Positions 1 through 8,837 are shown, counted from the first letter of the stretch. The stretch is DNA of 33,305 nt from Acidobacteriaceae bacterium (GCA_027452245.1 DAIDGW010000241.1:1-33305); one strand, 5' to 3'. The notes: generated by a model not told the origin, from the sequence alone. Numbers and translations are program-made.

Positions 1-179
1 GGTCCCTTGGCGGCCGCAAGCAATTCCTGCTCAAGGCTGGCCATCCGGCGTTCCTTATCCTGCCGGATCAACTCCCGGATGTATTCACTGGGCGTTCCCC
101 AGTCCCCGGATGCGACTTGGCCTTCTACGTAGGCTTTGAGGGCTTCTGGAATCGAGATGTTCAGCGACGTCATCGGCAT
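1..179 (-). CDS. ParD-like antitoxin, C-terminus outside the window
   Basis: The reverse strand encodes about 59 residues starting MPMTSLNISIPEALKAYVEG and continuing through SGDWGTPSEYIRELIRQDKE. This is the ribbon-helix-helix pattern of type II antitoxins of the ParD/CopG kind: a short beta strand (LNISIP), a helix (EALKAYVE) and a second helix carrying the S-E-Y-I-R-E-L-I-R motif. Such proteins bind their own promoter as dimers and neutralise a ParE/RelE-like toxin, whose gene would normally lie just downstream, here beyond the left edge. The start is the first of two ATGs; a second in-frame ATG lies two codons later. No strong ribosome binding site is visible. Tandem repeats directly upstream fit an autoregulatory operator. 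Family assignment is fairly sure; the toxin partner cannot be seen. Confidence 0.8.
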   Translation of the reverse strand, partial: MPMTSLNISIPEALKAYVEGQVASGDWGTPSEYIRELIRQDKERRMASLEQELLAAAKG

Positions 180-184
180 GCTGC

Positions 185-214
185 CAGTATATGACAGTAT
201 ATGAAGGTATGCAA
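185..214 (-). promoter_or_regulatory. Tandem 10-bp repeats upstream of the ParD-like gene, probable operator
   Basis: Two perfect head-to-tail copies of CAGTATATGA occupy 185-194 and 195-204, followed by a degenerate third copy (AGGTATGCAA, 205-214). They begin six bases upstream of the antitoxin start codon. Ribbon-helix-helix antitoxins bind repeated short sites overlapping their promoters, so an operator is the natural reading. Function is inferred from position. Confidence 0.5.
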
Positions 215-696
215 TTGGGGCGGAACTGCCCGTCTCCCACCCGTCTGAGGAATCCTGCTATTGCGGGAGGCCTGTTAATCCCACCCCGCCGGGCAAAGCG
301 CCGATCCCTGCCTCGCGCTTTAGCCCCCATCCAGGTGACCTTAGCCATTTATATCTTTCGTCGGATTCATAGGCGTCTGATGTTTCCACTCCAGAAATAT
401 GCTAATTGCTTAGATGATTGTTCCGGCATTGAACTGTATAAAGCCTCTGACCAATCCAGCAACCGACGTTGAGCCCTTGCGGATTTGAAACAGCGGAGAG
501 GTTGTTGATGCCGCTCCTCAACGCTGGCGCTTGCTTGTCTCACTACCCTTGGATAATCTTTGCGATGCTTGTTTATCTGTCAGCTCTTGTATCAATCGAG
601 GTCACATCTGGGGTAACACCTGCGCTCAAATCTGCCCTCAAATCTGCCCTCGTGTGACCAACATCGGCGTTCGGAAGTCGTTGAAATCAATGTTTT
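215..696. other. Intergenic region without a convincing gene
   Basis: Short open frames occur here on both strands but none has a recognisable family, a good ribosome binding site or protein-like composition. The stretch holds a 12-bp tandem duplication (CTCAAATCTGCC twice, 625-648) and the left arm of a 9-bp inverted repeat (662-670) whose right arm lies at 701-709 inside the end of the ORF6N remnant. It reads as decayed accessory DNA. Confidence 0.5.
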
Positions 697-709
697 TTAG
701 ACGCCGATG
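662..709. repeat. 9-bp perfect inverted repeat at the end of the ORF6N remnant
   Basis: CATCGGCGT at 662-670 is the exact reverse complement of ACGCCGATG at 701-709, with a 30-base loop. The right arm overlaps the last codons of the truncated ORF6N frame. No U-run follows a stem in either direction in the usual terminator arrangement, so a rearrangement scar or recombination site is as likely as a transcript hairpin. Confidence 0.4.
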
Positions 710-954
710 AACAATCTGTTGTATTCCGATTTGGTCATTTCGAATATAAAATCGACGGGAAAACGCTCCTGGTTGCAGCGCACCTGTTCATTCAGTCGCT
801 TTACGGTGACTCCATAGAGTTGGGCGAGATCTGTATCCAGAATGACTCGCCGTTGCCGCAGAAACAGGATGTTTGGTTCGATCACTACCGCGAGCGCAGA
901 TTTGTTCTGGCGCGAAACTGCTTTTGAATTTTTACGTTTCACTTGAGGCCACAA
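697..954 (-). pseudogene. Truncated ORF6N-domain (KilA-N-like) DNA-binding protein
   Basis: The 85-residue frame contains the start of an ORF6N domain: IEPNILFLRQRRVILDTDLA, then QLYGVTVKRLNEQVRCN and the diagnostic ERFPVDFIFEMT. ORF6N proteins are phage- and plasmid-associated DNA-binding proteins, usually two to three times this length, with more sequence after the ERFP.DF.F motif. Here the frame stops about ten residues past that motif, inside one arm of a 9-bp inverted repeat, so the gene is probably a remnant. The frame opens with TTG; GTG at 942 is an alternative start. It may still make a short DNA-binding peptide. The domain call is confident; calling it broken is inference from length. 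Confidence 0.7.
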
Positions 955-1065
955 ATTGCGACCTCAAATCATACGTGGAAACAAGCAGGAAATATCATTA
1001 GGGAGTACACGAATGTTCCGGCGCGTCCCAATTTGGGCAATATATATACCAACGCATGAGGACGT

Positions 1066-2862
1066 TTACGTGATGCTGACTTCCGTGTAAGTTCCGTAGA
1101 CCTGGCGCAAGGCCTCGCAGATCTCACCCACTGTGGCATACGCACGCACAGCATCCACGATGTACGGCATGGTGTTGGCAGACGATACATTTCCGTTGTT
1201 CCGCGAATTCGGTTCCTGCGAGGCCGCTTTCTTCAGGGCATCAAGCGCGCGGCCAACCTCGTCGTTTGATCTTCGCGACCGTAGTGATTTCAGCTTCGCC
1301 GTCTGCTGCCGCGCTACGCTTTCATCGATGTAAAGAATGTGCGGTGGTTCTTCTTCGATGGCAAACTCGTTGACGCCTACAATCACCTTTTCCCTGGCTT
1401 CGACGGCGCGCTGATACTGGTAAGCGGACTCGGCAATCTCTTTCTGCGGATATCCTCTCTCGATCGCCTTCACCATCCCGCCCATCGCATCCAGTTTGCC
1501 GAAGTAATCGAACGCCCCGTTTTCCATATGCAGCGTGAGGTTCTCGAGGAAATACGAACCGCCCAGTGGATCGACTGTTTGCGTCACTCCCGATTCATAG
1601 GCGATGATCTGCTGCGTACGCAGCGCAATGCGCGCTGCTTCCTCGGTTGGAAGGGCCAGTGCCTCGTCATACGAATCGGTGTGCAGAGATTGTGTTCCCC
1701 CCAGGACGGCAGCCAACGCCTGAACCGCAACCCGGGCGATATTGTTCATCGGTTGCTGGGCGGGCAGAGATACTCCGGCCGTCTGCGTATGGAATCGCAT
1801 CAGCCACGTGCGTTGATTCTTTGCGCCAAACCGATCTTTCATTACGCGATACCAGATCTTGCGCGCGGCCCGGTACTTCGCAATCTCTTCGAAGAAGTCA
1901 TTGTGTGCATTGAAGAAGAAGCTGAGCCGTGGACCAAATTCATCCACATCTAATCCGCGGCGCCGCGCCCATTCCACGTACTCCACGCCGTCGTAAAGCG
2001 TGAATGCCAACTCCTGCAGCGCCGTCGATCCCGCCTCGCGAATGTGATATCCGCTGATTGAAATCGTGTTGAAACGCGGCGTGAACTTGGAACCGAATTC
2101 GAAGGTGTCGATCACCAGCCGCATCGAAGGTGCCGGCGGATAGATGTACTCTTTTTGCGCGATGTATTCCTTCAAAATATCGTTCTGAATCGTTCCGGAA
2201 ATCTTCTTCCAGTCTGCTCCCTGCTTCTCAGCGACTACCAGATACATTGCCCATAGAACCGACGCAGGCGAATTAATCGTCATCGACACTGTCGTCTTTT
2301 CCAGATCGATTCCGCTGAAAAGAATTTCCATGTCCTCCAGCGAGTCGATCGCCACGCCGCACTTGCCCACCTCGCCTTCACTCGCCGGATGATCCGAGTC
2401 GTAGCCCATCAGCGTGGGCAGATCGAACGCGACCGACAATCCGCTGCCTCCGTGCTCCAGCAGGTACTTATAGCGCCGGTTCGTCTCTTCGGGTGATGCG
2501 AATCCCGAGAATTGCCGCATCGTGAACATCTTGCCACGATAGCCAGTGGCGTGAATTCCCCGCGTGAAAGGAGGCTCGCCCGGATGCCCAAGATATTCAT
2601 CGGCGTTCCAGTTCTCCGGAAGATCCCCTGCCGTATAAAGCCGCCGTATCGGGATTCCCGAAATCGTGGTAAACCGCGCATTTCCATGTTCGTCAACATT
2701 GACCCCGGTAGGGGCACCAATGGCCCGTTCCGGTGCCTTCTCCAGGCTCGGCGCTAAGGTCTTTTCCGCCCATTGCTTCTCGGATTCGGAAGGTTGACGG
2801 TTGGTGAATATTTCTGCGATGGGACTTTCGGCGACTTCCGGTTTCAACGGATTCTTCGGCAT
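1066..2862 (-). CDS. Acyl-CoA mutase large subunit, isobutyryl-CoA mutase-like (coenzyme B12-dependent)
   Basis: This is the catalytic (TIM-barrel) subunit of the methylmalonyl-CoA mutase family without the C-terminal B12-binding domain, which must come from a separate small subunit not found in the window. Family landmarks are [49 protein letters not shown] with the conserved His, and RFHTQTAG. In methylmalonyl-CoA mutase the substrate carboxylate is held by Tyr89 and Arg207. The aligned residues here are Phe (in TMRQF) and Gln (in EYIAQKEY), the pair typical of isobutyryl-CoA mutase, so n-butyryl/isobutyryl-CoA interconversion is more likely than methylmalonyl-CoA. The start chosen ([13 protein letters not shown]) is preceded by AGGAGGG, although the spacing is long. 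An upstream ATG at 2910 would add 16 residues that mostly translate that Shine-Dalgarno region. The family is certain; the substrate is inferred. Confidence 0.93.
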   Translation of the reverse strand: MPKNPLKPEVAESPIAEIFTNRQPSESEKQWAEKTLAPSLEKAPERAIGAPTGVNVDEHGNARFTTISGIPIRRLYTAGDLPENWNADEYLGHPGEPPFTRGIHATGYRGKMFTMRQFSGFASPEETNRRYKYLLEHGGSGLSVAFDLPTLMGYDSDHPASEGEVGKCGVAIDSLEDMEILFSGIDLEKTTVSMTINSPASVLWAMYLVVAEKQGADWKKISGTIQNDILKEYIAQKEYIYPPAPSMRLVIDTFEFGSKFTPRFNTISISGYHIREAGSTALQELAFTLYDGVEYVEWARRRGLDVDEFGPRLSFFFNAHNDFFEEIAKYRAARKIWYRVMKDRFGAKNQRTWLMRFHTQTAGVSLPAQQPMNNIARVAVQALAAVLGGTQSLHTDSYDEALALPTEEAARIALRTQQIIAYESGVTQTVDPLGGSYFLENLTLHMENGAFDYFGKLDAMGGMVKAIERGYPQKEIAESAYQYQRAVEAREKVIVGVNEFAIEEEPPHILYIDESVARQQTAKLKSLRSRRSNDEVGRALDALKKAASQEPNSRNNGNVSSANTMPYIVDAVRAYATVGEICEALRQVYGTYTEVSIT

Positions 2863-3048
2863 GTGAACCCCACGGCCCTCCTCTTGATGATATGGAACAG
2901 GACCCTTCATCGGCAAGGAACCTCACTGGCCCCATCCAACCTTAGCCGGAAACTTGACGTGGCGACTGTACCACTGTTTCTCGCCCAATCCGTATCCACC
3001 GGTCTATGCTGGTCATTGAATCTGTATTCTGCCCAGCGAGGTGTTTCC

Positions 3049-4029
3049 ATGAATCATCATCGGCTCCAGGCAACTTCGAGAACTCAAAAATCTAGGGCGC
3101 AGGCACCTGTCGGTCCAGCGGCTCCGTCGTGGCCTAGTTACCAGGGCACTTCCCAGTACGTCGGAACCAGTCCAAACGGGCGCGTTGTGGTCTATGTCGA
3201 CCCCAGCCTCGGGCAACCAGCTCTCCAGAATGCGCAGGATCTTCTCAATGACGCCGACCGGATCGTGAGCGCCAACGACGCGATTTTCGGCACCACCGGC
3301 GGAAAAGTCAGCGTCATCGTGTTTGCCCTCGGAGGAGCCACCGACGGCACCGGAGGTGCCGATCACGGAGGTTGTGATTACACCACTGGCGCCGCAATCG
3401 AGGTATGCGCCTCGTTTGGAAATTCAATGCGCGTCTCGGCGTTGTTCGAGGCCGAATTGAGCGAGTGTTCCATGGGCGGAAACCTGTGCGGCGAAAATAC
3501 CGGTGAAGCGCTGTCCCGCTGGTGTGCCGCCGTCGTCGGCAACAATGCTCTTTCCGATTTTGCTACCGCTCCGCAATGGGCCCAGGACGGTATGCCCAAT
3601 TACGTGGACAAAACCGATCCCACCGACCAGAACGCCGACAGCACCGGATGCGGCATGGCCTTCATCTCATGGCTTCTCAGTAAAGGCTATACGCTCGCTG
3701 AGATCGCCCCCGCGATGGTAAAGCGTGGGAATGCCGGAACCTTTGCGGAGCTCTATGCTGATCTCACCTCCGATGCCACTTCGAATGCCTGGCCCAACTT
3801 CCTCGCCGCGGTAAAAGCGCTCCCCAACGGCGTAACGAGTGACGATCCATTCGGTGGGTTAGCGCACTTCGCGCAACTTGCGGCAATGGCGAGTTGGAGC
3901 TTGTCCCCCGTAGAACGAGCCTTCGGAAAGCTCCTCGCCGCGGTGGCGGCTGGCAATTCTGCGGAGCATGTTGCATCTGACGTGCGTCAGGCTTTCGATA
4001 AGAGAAGAGTCTCCACTCGCGGACAATGA
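3049..4029 (+). CDS. Hypothetical protein, possible inactive gluzincin-like fold
   Basis: A 326-residue protein starting MNHHRLQATSR. The ATG has GAGG seven bases upstream; the open frame extends further left but overlaps the mutase gene. I do not recognise the family. There is no clear signal peptide or membrane segment. After a basic, Pro-rich N-terminus comes a region rich in beta-type segments (RVVVYVDPSLG, KVSVIVFALGG), then several Cys residues (CDYTTG, VCASFG, ECSMGGNLCGENTGEALSRWC, STGCG). The stretch LFEAELSE...GEALSRW followed by P.WAQDGMPNYV resembles the layout of secreted gluzincin peptidases, but no HExxH is present, so catalysis is not supported. It is transcribed divergently from the mutase gene and ends at a bidirectional hairpin. 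Function unknown. Confidence 0.75.
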   Translation: MNHHRLQATSRTQKSRAQAPVGPAAPSWPSYQGTSQYVGTSPNGRVVVYVDPSLGQPALQNAQDLLNDADRIVSANDAIFGTTGGKVSVIVFALGGATDGTGGADHGGCDYTTGAAIEVCASFGNSMRVSALFEAELSECSMGGNLCGENTGEALSRWCAAVVGNNALSDFATAPQWAQDGMPNYVDKTDPTDQNADSTGCGMAFISWLLSKGYTLAEIAPAMVKRGNAGTFAELYADLTSDATSNAWPNFLAAVKALPNGVTSDDPFGGLAHFAQLAAMASWSLSPVERAFGKLLAAVAAGNSAEHVASDVRQAFDKRRVSTRGQ

Positions 4030-4030
4030 A

Positions 4031-4058
4031 AAAGGCCACTACTTTTGTAGCGGCCTTT
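4031..4058. terminator. Bidirectional hairpin terminator between the hypothetical gene and rseP
   Basis: AAAGGCCACTAC (4031-4042), loop TTTT, GTAGCGGCCTTT (4047-4058) forms a 12-bp stem with one A/C mismatch. A-runs on the left and T-runs on the right make it usable by both converging genes. It starts one base after the stop codon of the plus-strand gene and ends 16 bases before the rseP stop. Confidence 0.8.
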
Positions 4059-4074
4059 GTGAACGTCTTGCATA

Positions 4075-5403
4075 TCACGGCAACTTATCGGCGAGACCCG
4101 GGATCGTCTTCATCAGGTCGTTGTAGATGACCATGACCGCGAACAGCACCAGGAACACAAAGGCGGCCTGATAGACCCTTTCCTTGATCCGCAGGCTGAT
4201 GTCGCGACGCATCAATCCCTCAATCAGCAGAAACAAAATTACGCCGCCATCCAGAATTGGAATCGGCAGCAGATTGAAAATCCCCAAGTTTAAGCTGATT
4301 GCCGCCGTCAGTTCCATCAGCGGCGTCCAGCCCTTGCGGCTGGCCGCTTCCCCCGCGGCCTGGCCGATCCTGATCGGGCCTTCAATGGAACGAATCGACA
4401 TCTTGCGTTCCACCATCTTCTTCACCAACTCCAGGATCATCAGTGAAGCCTGACGGTTGCGTTCAAGCGAAAGGTGCAGCGCCTCCGTAAACGGCAAAGT
4501 CTTCACCTTTTCCGGAAAGCTGCCCACGCCAATCCGATATGACTTGTCGTTCAAGACAGGCTGCAGCGTGAAGTTCTTGATTTGCCCGTCCCGGCTGATG
4601 GTCAATGTAATGGGCTTGTCCTGGGTCTGCTTCAGAGTTTCGACCATCGCTCCTAGAGCGGGAACCGGCTTGCCATTCAGCGCCAGAATGTCATCCCCGA
4701 TTTTGAGCCCAGCCTTCTCGGCGGGCATGTCCGTCTGTAGGTCGGTAATGCAGACGCAAGGTTCTTTCGGAGACCACCCCGCCATCCCAATCTGGTCGAT
4801 TCCATATGCCTCAGGAACTACCGTGTGCGAGATGAGCATGCCGTTGCGATCGACGGTCACATTCAAAGGCTGCCCGGGGCTGAGCGCCTCCTTTGCATCA
4901 ACCTGCTCCCAGTTGGGATTCTGGATGTCGTCGATCCGAACAATCCTGTCCCCAGGCTGAAATCCGGCTTTTGCCGCCGGCGTGTCTTGCATGACCCAGC
5001 CAATGACCGTCGGTCCGTCGAGAACCGCCGGGTATTCGTAATGAATCATGTAGACCGCGGTCAGCAGGAAAATCGCCAGCAAGATGTTCATCGCCGGCCC
5101 GGCGATCGCGATCAGAAACCGATGCCAACGCGGATGATTCAGAAACTCGGCGGGATCGTCCGTGCGCGCATCCATCGGGTTTTCACCCGTCATCTTCACG
5201 TACCCGCCCAGTGGGATCGCGCTGATGCGGTAATCTGTCTCCCCTTTACGGAAGCCAAAAAGTCGCTGGCCGAAGCCAATAGAAAACACCTCGACCCGTA
5301 CTCCTAACCATTTCGCCACGGCATAGTGGCCAAACTCGTGGATCAGGATCATGAACCCGAGAACCGCGACAACCGCAATGAGAGAGATCAGGAATTCCGA
5401 CAT
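4075..5403 (-). CDS. rseP: RseP/RIP site-2 intramembrane zinc metalloprotease
   Basis: A 442-residue inner-membrane protease of the S2P family, which cleaves anti-sigma factors or signal-peptide remnants within the membrane. The N-terminal helix carries HEFGH (about residues 22-26; His, Glu and His bind zinc and catalyse). PDZ-like modules follow (around GWVMQDTPAAKAGFQPGD and DMPAEKAGLKIGDDI), and the C-terminal membrane part has the LDG motif (LLPIPILDGG) that supplies the third zinc ligand. Length and domain order match bacterial RseP. It is the last gene of the uppS-cdsA-dxr-rseP block, 41 bases after dxr, the order seen in many bacteria. Its substrate here is unknown. Confidence 0.95.
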   Translation of the reverse strand: MSEFLISLIAVVAVLGFMILIHEFGHYAVAKWLGVRVEVFSIGFGQRLFGFRKGETDYRISAIPLGGYVKMTGENPMDARTDDPAEFLNHPRWHRFLIAIAGPAMNILLAIFLLTAVYMIHYEYPAVLDGPTVIGWVMQDTPAAKAGFQPGDRIVRIDDIQNPNWEQVDAKEALSPGQPLNVTVDRNGMLISHTVVPEAYGIDQIGMAGWSPKEPCVCITDLQTDMPAEKAGLKIGDDILALNGKPVPALGAMVETLKQTQDKPITLTISRDGQIKNFTLQPVLNDKSYRIGVGSFPEKVKTLPFTEALHLSLERNRQASLMILELVKKMVERKMSIRSIEGPIRIGQAAGEAASRKGWTPLMELTAAISLNLGIFNLLPIPILDGGVILFLLIEGLMRRDISLRIKERVYQAAFVFLVLFAVMVIYNDLMKTIPGLADKLP

Positions 5404-5444
5404 AATTGGAAGTACGTAAAGCCTCGACTATTAGATTCGTGAAA

Positions 5445-6629
5445 CTAGGCGAAAGATGTTACCCGCCGTTTTCGTTTTTGCACTTCTTCCCGGGCCGCCT
5501 GCCGCGATTCGGAATCTACCTTCAACACCGTCCCGATGGACTCCGGTGGCTGAGAAGATGTTCGCGCAACTACCGCCTCAATAATGTTGGGAATTTCATC
5601 AAAAGTGATCTTGCCGTCCAGGAATGCCGCGACTGCCACTTCATCGGCCGCGTTCAGTGCCACTGTTTTGCCCCCGCCCGCCGCCACCGCCTCGTAGGCC
5701 AGACGAAGACATGGAAATTTATTCACGTCAGGCGGGCAGAAGTCCAGATGACGCAGGTCACTGACCGAAAAGCGCATATCCGACTCAATTCGCTCGGGAT
5801 ACGTCAGGGCATAGAGAATCGGCAAGCGCATATCGGTCACAGAGAACTGTGCAAGTATGCTGCCATCCACAAACTCCACCATGGAATGAATTGTCGACTG
5901 CGGATGCACCATTACTTCCACCTTTGCGGGCGGGACGTGAAAAAGTCTGCATGCCTCGATGACTTCAAAGCCTTTGTTCATTAATGTCGCCGAGTCAATC
6001 GTGATTCGCTTTCCCATCTTCCACGTGGGATGATTCAACGCCTGCTCCACCGTGATCGACCCGAACTCAGATTGCGGTTTGTTCAAGAACGGGCCGCCGG
6101 ATGCCGTTAACCAGATCCGCTCGACCTCCTCCATCCGGCCGCCCCGCAAGCATTGATGGACGGCATTGTGCTCGCTGTCGATCGGCAATAGAGGCTTGCC
6201 TTGCCGCCGCGCTTCGGCCGTAATCAGGTCTCCTGCCGCAACCAGGCACTCCTTGTTGGCCAGACCCAGAATCTTTCCGGCTCTCACCGCTTCATACGTA
6301 GCTTCCAGCCCGGCCACGCCCACAATCGCGCTCACCACAAAATCGACCTCAGGACAGGTCGCTACTTTCACCGCCCCCGCTGCGCCGAACACCACTTCGA
6401 TGGCACTCATGCCCCGCTGCCTCAAAAGAGAACGTAGCTTTTCCGCATCCTCTTCCTTGGCCATCGACACCAGCCGCGGCTGCCATTGCTTCACCTGTTC
6501 GAAGACCATATTCAGGTTGTTGCCTGCCGCGAGCGCAACCACCTCAAAGCGATCGGGATAGGCTTCTGCCACCCGTAGCGTGCTGCAGCCAATCGAACCC
6601 GTGGATCCCAAAATGGCGATTCGTTTCAT
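5445..6629 (-). CDS. dxr: 1-deoxy-D-xylulose 5-phosphate reductoisomerase
   Basis: A 394-residue enzyme that converts DXP to 2-C-methyl-D-erythritol 4-phosphate with NADPH, the first committed step of the MEP isoprenoid pathway. The N-terminus has the Rossmann motif ILGSTGSIG. The metal-binding acidic residues lie in PIDSEHNAVHQ (Asp151, Glu153), followed by LTASGGPF, the substrate-binding DSATLMNKGFEVIEA and HPQSTIHSMVEF. Length matches the family. It lies 60 bases after cdsA and 41 bases before rseP in one orientation, so cotranscription is likely. The product feeds undecaprenyl synthesis by UppS, encoded two genes upstream. Confidence 0.97.
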   Translation of the reverse strand: MKRIAILGSTGSIGCSTLRVAEAYPDRFEVVALAAGNNLNMVFEQVKQWQPRLVSMAKEEDAEKLRSLLRQRGMSAIEVVFGAAGAVKVATCPEVDFVVSAIVGVAGLEATYEAVRAGKILGLANKECLVAAGDLITAEARRQGKPLLPIDSEHNAVHQCLRGGRMEEVERIWLTASGGPFLNKPQSEFGSITVEQALNHPTWKMGKRITIDSATLMNKGFEVIEACRLFHVPPAKVEVMVHPQSTIHSMVEFVDGSILAQFSVTDMRLPILYALTYPERIESDMRFSVSDLRHLDFCPPDVNKFPCLRLAYEAVAAGGGKTVALNAADEVAVAAFLDGKITFDEIPNIIEAVVARTSSQPPESIGTVLKVDSESRQAAREEVQKRKRRVTSFA

Positions 6630-6689
6630 GAAGATAGGAGTCTTATTTTACCGTCTTTGGACATCGTGCCGGGAGGGATAAATTGCAGA

Positions 6690-7586
6690 TCACTGCATCA
6701 CTCTCCACGCCGCGTAATACCACAGCAGAGGAGCGGCAAACAACAGCGCATCAATGCGATCCAGCATTCCCCCGTGGCCGGGAAGCAGGGAACCCGAATC
6801 CTTCACTCCCGCCCCGCGTTTGATCAGCGATTCCACCAGGTCTCCCAGTTGCGCCGCCACATTCAACACAATTGTCAGCAGGATCACGGGCAGCATCGAG
6901 GGGAGTTCGAGCCCGAACAATCCGTCCCTGCGGCCGATTAGCCCCACACGCAACAGTGCGGAACTGATTTGCAGGGCATAGTGGAACATTACGAACCCTA
7001 CTCCGGCGCTGGCCAACAGGGACGCAACAGCACCTTCCCACGTCTTCTTCGGGCTGATTCGAGGGGACATGAGATGCCGTCCCATAGAGCGGCCGACAAA
7101 GTAAGCGAAAATGTCGCCCGCCCACACCACCAGCAGCAGGTACAGAATGTAAAACGCTCCCGCCCACTGTTGCCGCAGTTGCACCAGCATTCCCAAAGGC
7201 AGCGCAATGTAGGCAAACGCGAAAACCGATGCTGCGGCAGCTGGATATCCCGAACTCAGCTTTTCGCGCCGCATCGCAATGGTGAGGAAAATAAAGGGCA
7301 CGATTGCCGCTGCGAATCCCAACGTGTAGACAAAAATTGCCGTTGAAAGCAGAGGCTTCTGATTCCCGGCATTGATCGCCAGTAACAGAAAGAACAGGCC
7401 GCAGAATATATAAGTGGGAGTGCGAACCGGTTGCACTCCATACGACTCGGTCAGGCGAAGAAATTCATGGATGGTCAGAAGTGCGATAGCGGCTGTGACC
7501 ACCGCCAGCAAGGGAACCGGCGCCCACAAAATGAGTACCAGGACAATTGGGATCAATACGACTGCAGTAATGATGCGCTTCAGCAA
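6690..7586 (-). CDS. cdsA: Phosphatidate cytidylyltransferase (CDP-diacylglycerol synthase)
   Basis: A 298-residue polytopic inner-membrane enzyme that makes CDP-diacylglycerol from phosphatidate and CTP, the branch point for phospholipid headgroups. The C-terminal family signature is complete: ESLIKRGAGVKDSGSLLPGH followed by GGMLDRID, with the Lys-Asp and Asp residues that bind metal and substrate. Several hydrophobic helices precede it (LIPIVLVLILWAPVPLLAVV and others). The start is TTG, with a GAAGAG-type ribosome binding site about six bases upstream. It lies between uppS (73-base gap) and dxr. Confidence 0.95.
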   Translation of the reverse strand: MLKRIITAVVLIPIVLVLILWAPVPLLAVVTAAIALLTIHEFLRLTESYGVQPVRTPTYIFCGLFFLLLAINAGNQKPLLSTAIFVYTLGFAAAIVPFIFLTIAMRREKLSSGYPAAAASVFAFAYIALPLGMLVQLRQQWAGAFYILYLLLVVWAGDIFAYFVGRSMGRHLMSPRISPKKTWEGAVASLLASAGVGFVMFHYALQISSALLRVGLIGRRDGLFGLELPSMLPVILLTIVLNVAAQLGDLVESLIKRGAGVKDSGSLLPGHGGMLDRIDALLFAAPLLWYYAAWRVMQ

Positions 7587-7659
7587 GATTTTCTCTTCAC
7601 CTGGAGCAACTTCTGCGTGGGACAGAGACTAAAGACAAAAAATAAGGGACGCTTACAGC

Positions 7660-8526
7660 TTAACGCACCTTCGACGCAGGCTGCGGCTCCGAAGCGTCGT
7701 CATCATCCGTAATATCAAACTCCGCCGGAATCGGTTGGGGATGTGCATGATCGCCGTTCAGGCCGCCATACCGGCGTTCCCGTTTTTGATATTCGGCGAT
7801 CCCCTCAAGCAAGTGCACACCGCGAAAGTCCGGCCATAACGTGGAAGTCACATAAATTTCCGCGTAAGCCAGTTGCCATAGCAGAAAATTGCTCAATCGC
7901 ATCTCGCCGCTGGTACGTACCACCAGGTCAGGATCGGGTAAATGCCGGGTGTACAGGTGATTGGCCACCATCTCCTCGTCGATCTCAAGATCCTCGATAC
8001 CGCCATTTTGCGATGCCGATTTGAGAATCGAGCGGAATGCATCCACGATCTCACTGCGCGCACTGTAATTGAGTGCCAGCGTCAAAATCATACCCGTATT
8101 CCGGGAGGTGTTCTCCCGTGCCCAATCCATGCGTTTCTGCACATCTTCGGGCAACTGCTGCGGCCGGCCGATATATTGCAGCCGGATATTATTTTGATTT
8201 AGCGTCGGAAGCTCAGCTTTTAAGTACCGCCCCAGCAACCGCATCAGGAAATCAACTTCGGTCTTCGGCCTTTTCTTCCAGTTCTCTTCCGAGAACGCAT
8301 ACAGCGTCAGCGCAGGAATCCCGATGCGCGCCGCCGTTTCCACGGTCGAGCGCACGGCCGAGACCCCGGCACGATGGCCGGCCACTCGCGGCATATGGCG
8401 CCGTTTGGCCCAGCGTCCATTGCCGTCCATGATGATCGCGATGTGTCTTGGGAGCCGCTTGGGATCGAGATGCCGGTAGGCTTCTGCTTCTTTCCGATCT
8501 AGGCCCGTAGGAACTTTGTCCTGCAA
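7660..8526 (-). CDS. uppS: Undecaprenyl diphosphate synthase (cis-prenyltransferase)
   Basis: A 288-residue cytosolic enzyme that extends farnesyl-PP with isopentenyl-PP to the C55 carrier used for peptidoglycan and glycan export. Conserved motifs are IIMDGNGRWAKRR (catalytic Asp), GHRAG, YAFSEENW and RTSGEMRLSNFLLWQ followed by AEIYVTSTLWPDF. The first about 25 residues and an acidic C-terminal tail (FDITDDDDASEPQ) make it longer than the usual about 250 residues. The start is TTG with GAGG eight bases upstream, and the next in-frame ATG is already in the catalytic motif. First gene of the minus-strand envelope block. Confidence 0.96.
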   Translation of the reverse strand: MQDKVPTGLDRKEAEAYRHLDPKRLPRHIAIIMDGNGRWAKRRHMPRVAGHRAGVSAVRSTVETAARIGIPALTLYAFSEENWKKRPKTEVDFLMRLLGRYLKAELPTLNQNNIRLQYIGRPQQLPEDVQKRMDWARENTSRNTGMILTLALNYSARSEIVDAFRSILKSASQNGGIEDLEIDEEMVANHLYTRHLPDPDLVVRTSGEMRLSNFLLWQLAYAEIYVTSTLWPDFRGVHLLEGIAEYQKRERRYGGLNGDHAHPQPIPAEFDITDDDDASEPQPASKVR

Positions 8527-8837
8527 AGTGAACGCCTCGAATTGAGGCTAACACAGGATGCAGGGGCATGCAAAGCTTTGGGCCGGCCATTTTTATGATG
8601 CAATCTTGAGCACCGCGACCGCTGCCCCTTTCATCTGCCACGGCCATCACTTGTGCCATTGCACGCGAATCCAGGATTTGCGTTTCCGCGGTCACCACTG
8701 ACGAGCATCAGCGAAGCTAGGGACGGCTAGCCAACGAGAACAGCGCGATTACACTCAGGTTTCGGCGGAATCGGCTAACCCGGATTGACATTGCCTCCCT
8801 TGTGTCCTACGATAGGCGAAAATAAGGCGAAACTGCC
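8527..8837. other. Divergent intergenic region between uppS and the radical SAM gene
   Basis: About 310 bases without a convincing gene. It must hold the promoter of the uppS-cdsA-dxr-rseP block (leftward) and of the radical SAM gene (rightward). I could not pick a reliable -35/-10 pair for either. A frame overlapping the uppS 5' end on the same strand has no family features and is treated as noise. Confidence 0.5.

Noticed and set aside
191-657. Two short plus-strand frames in the left intergenic region
   Set aside because: Composition is not protein-like, there is no Shine-Dalgarno sequence and the first starts inside the ParD operator repeats.
1339-1953. A 204-codon plus-strand frame inside the mutase gene
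   Set aside because: It is antisense to well-conserved mutase motifs and has no recognisable domain or ribosome binding site.
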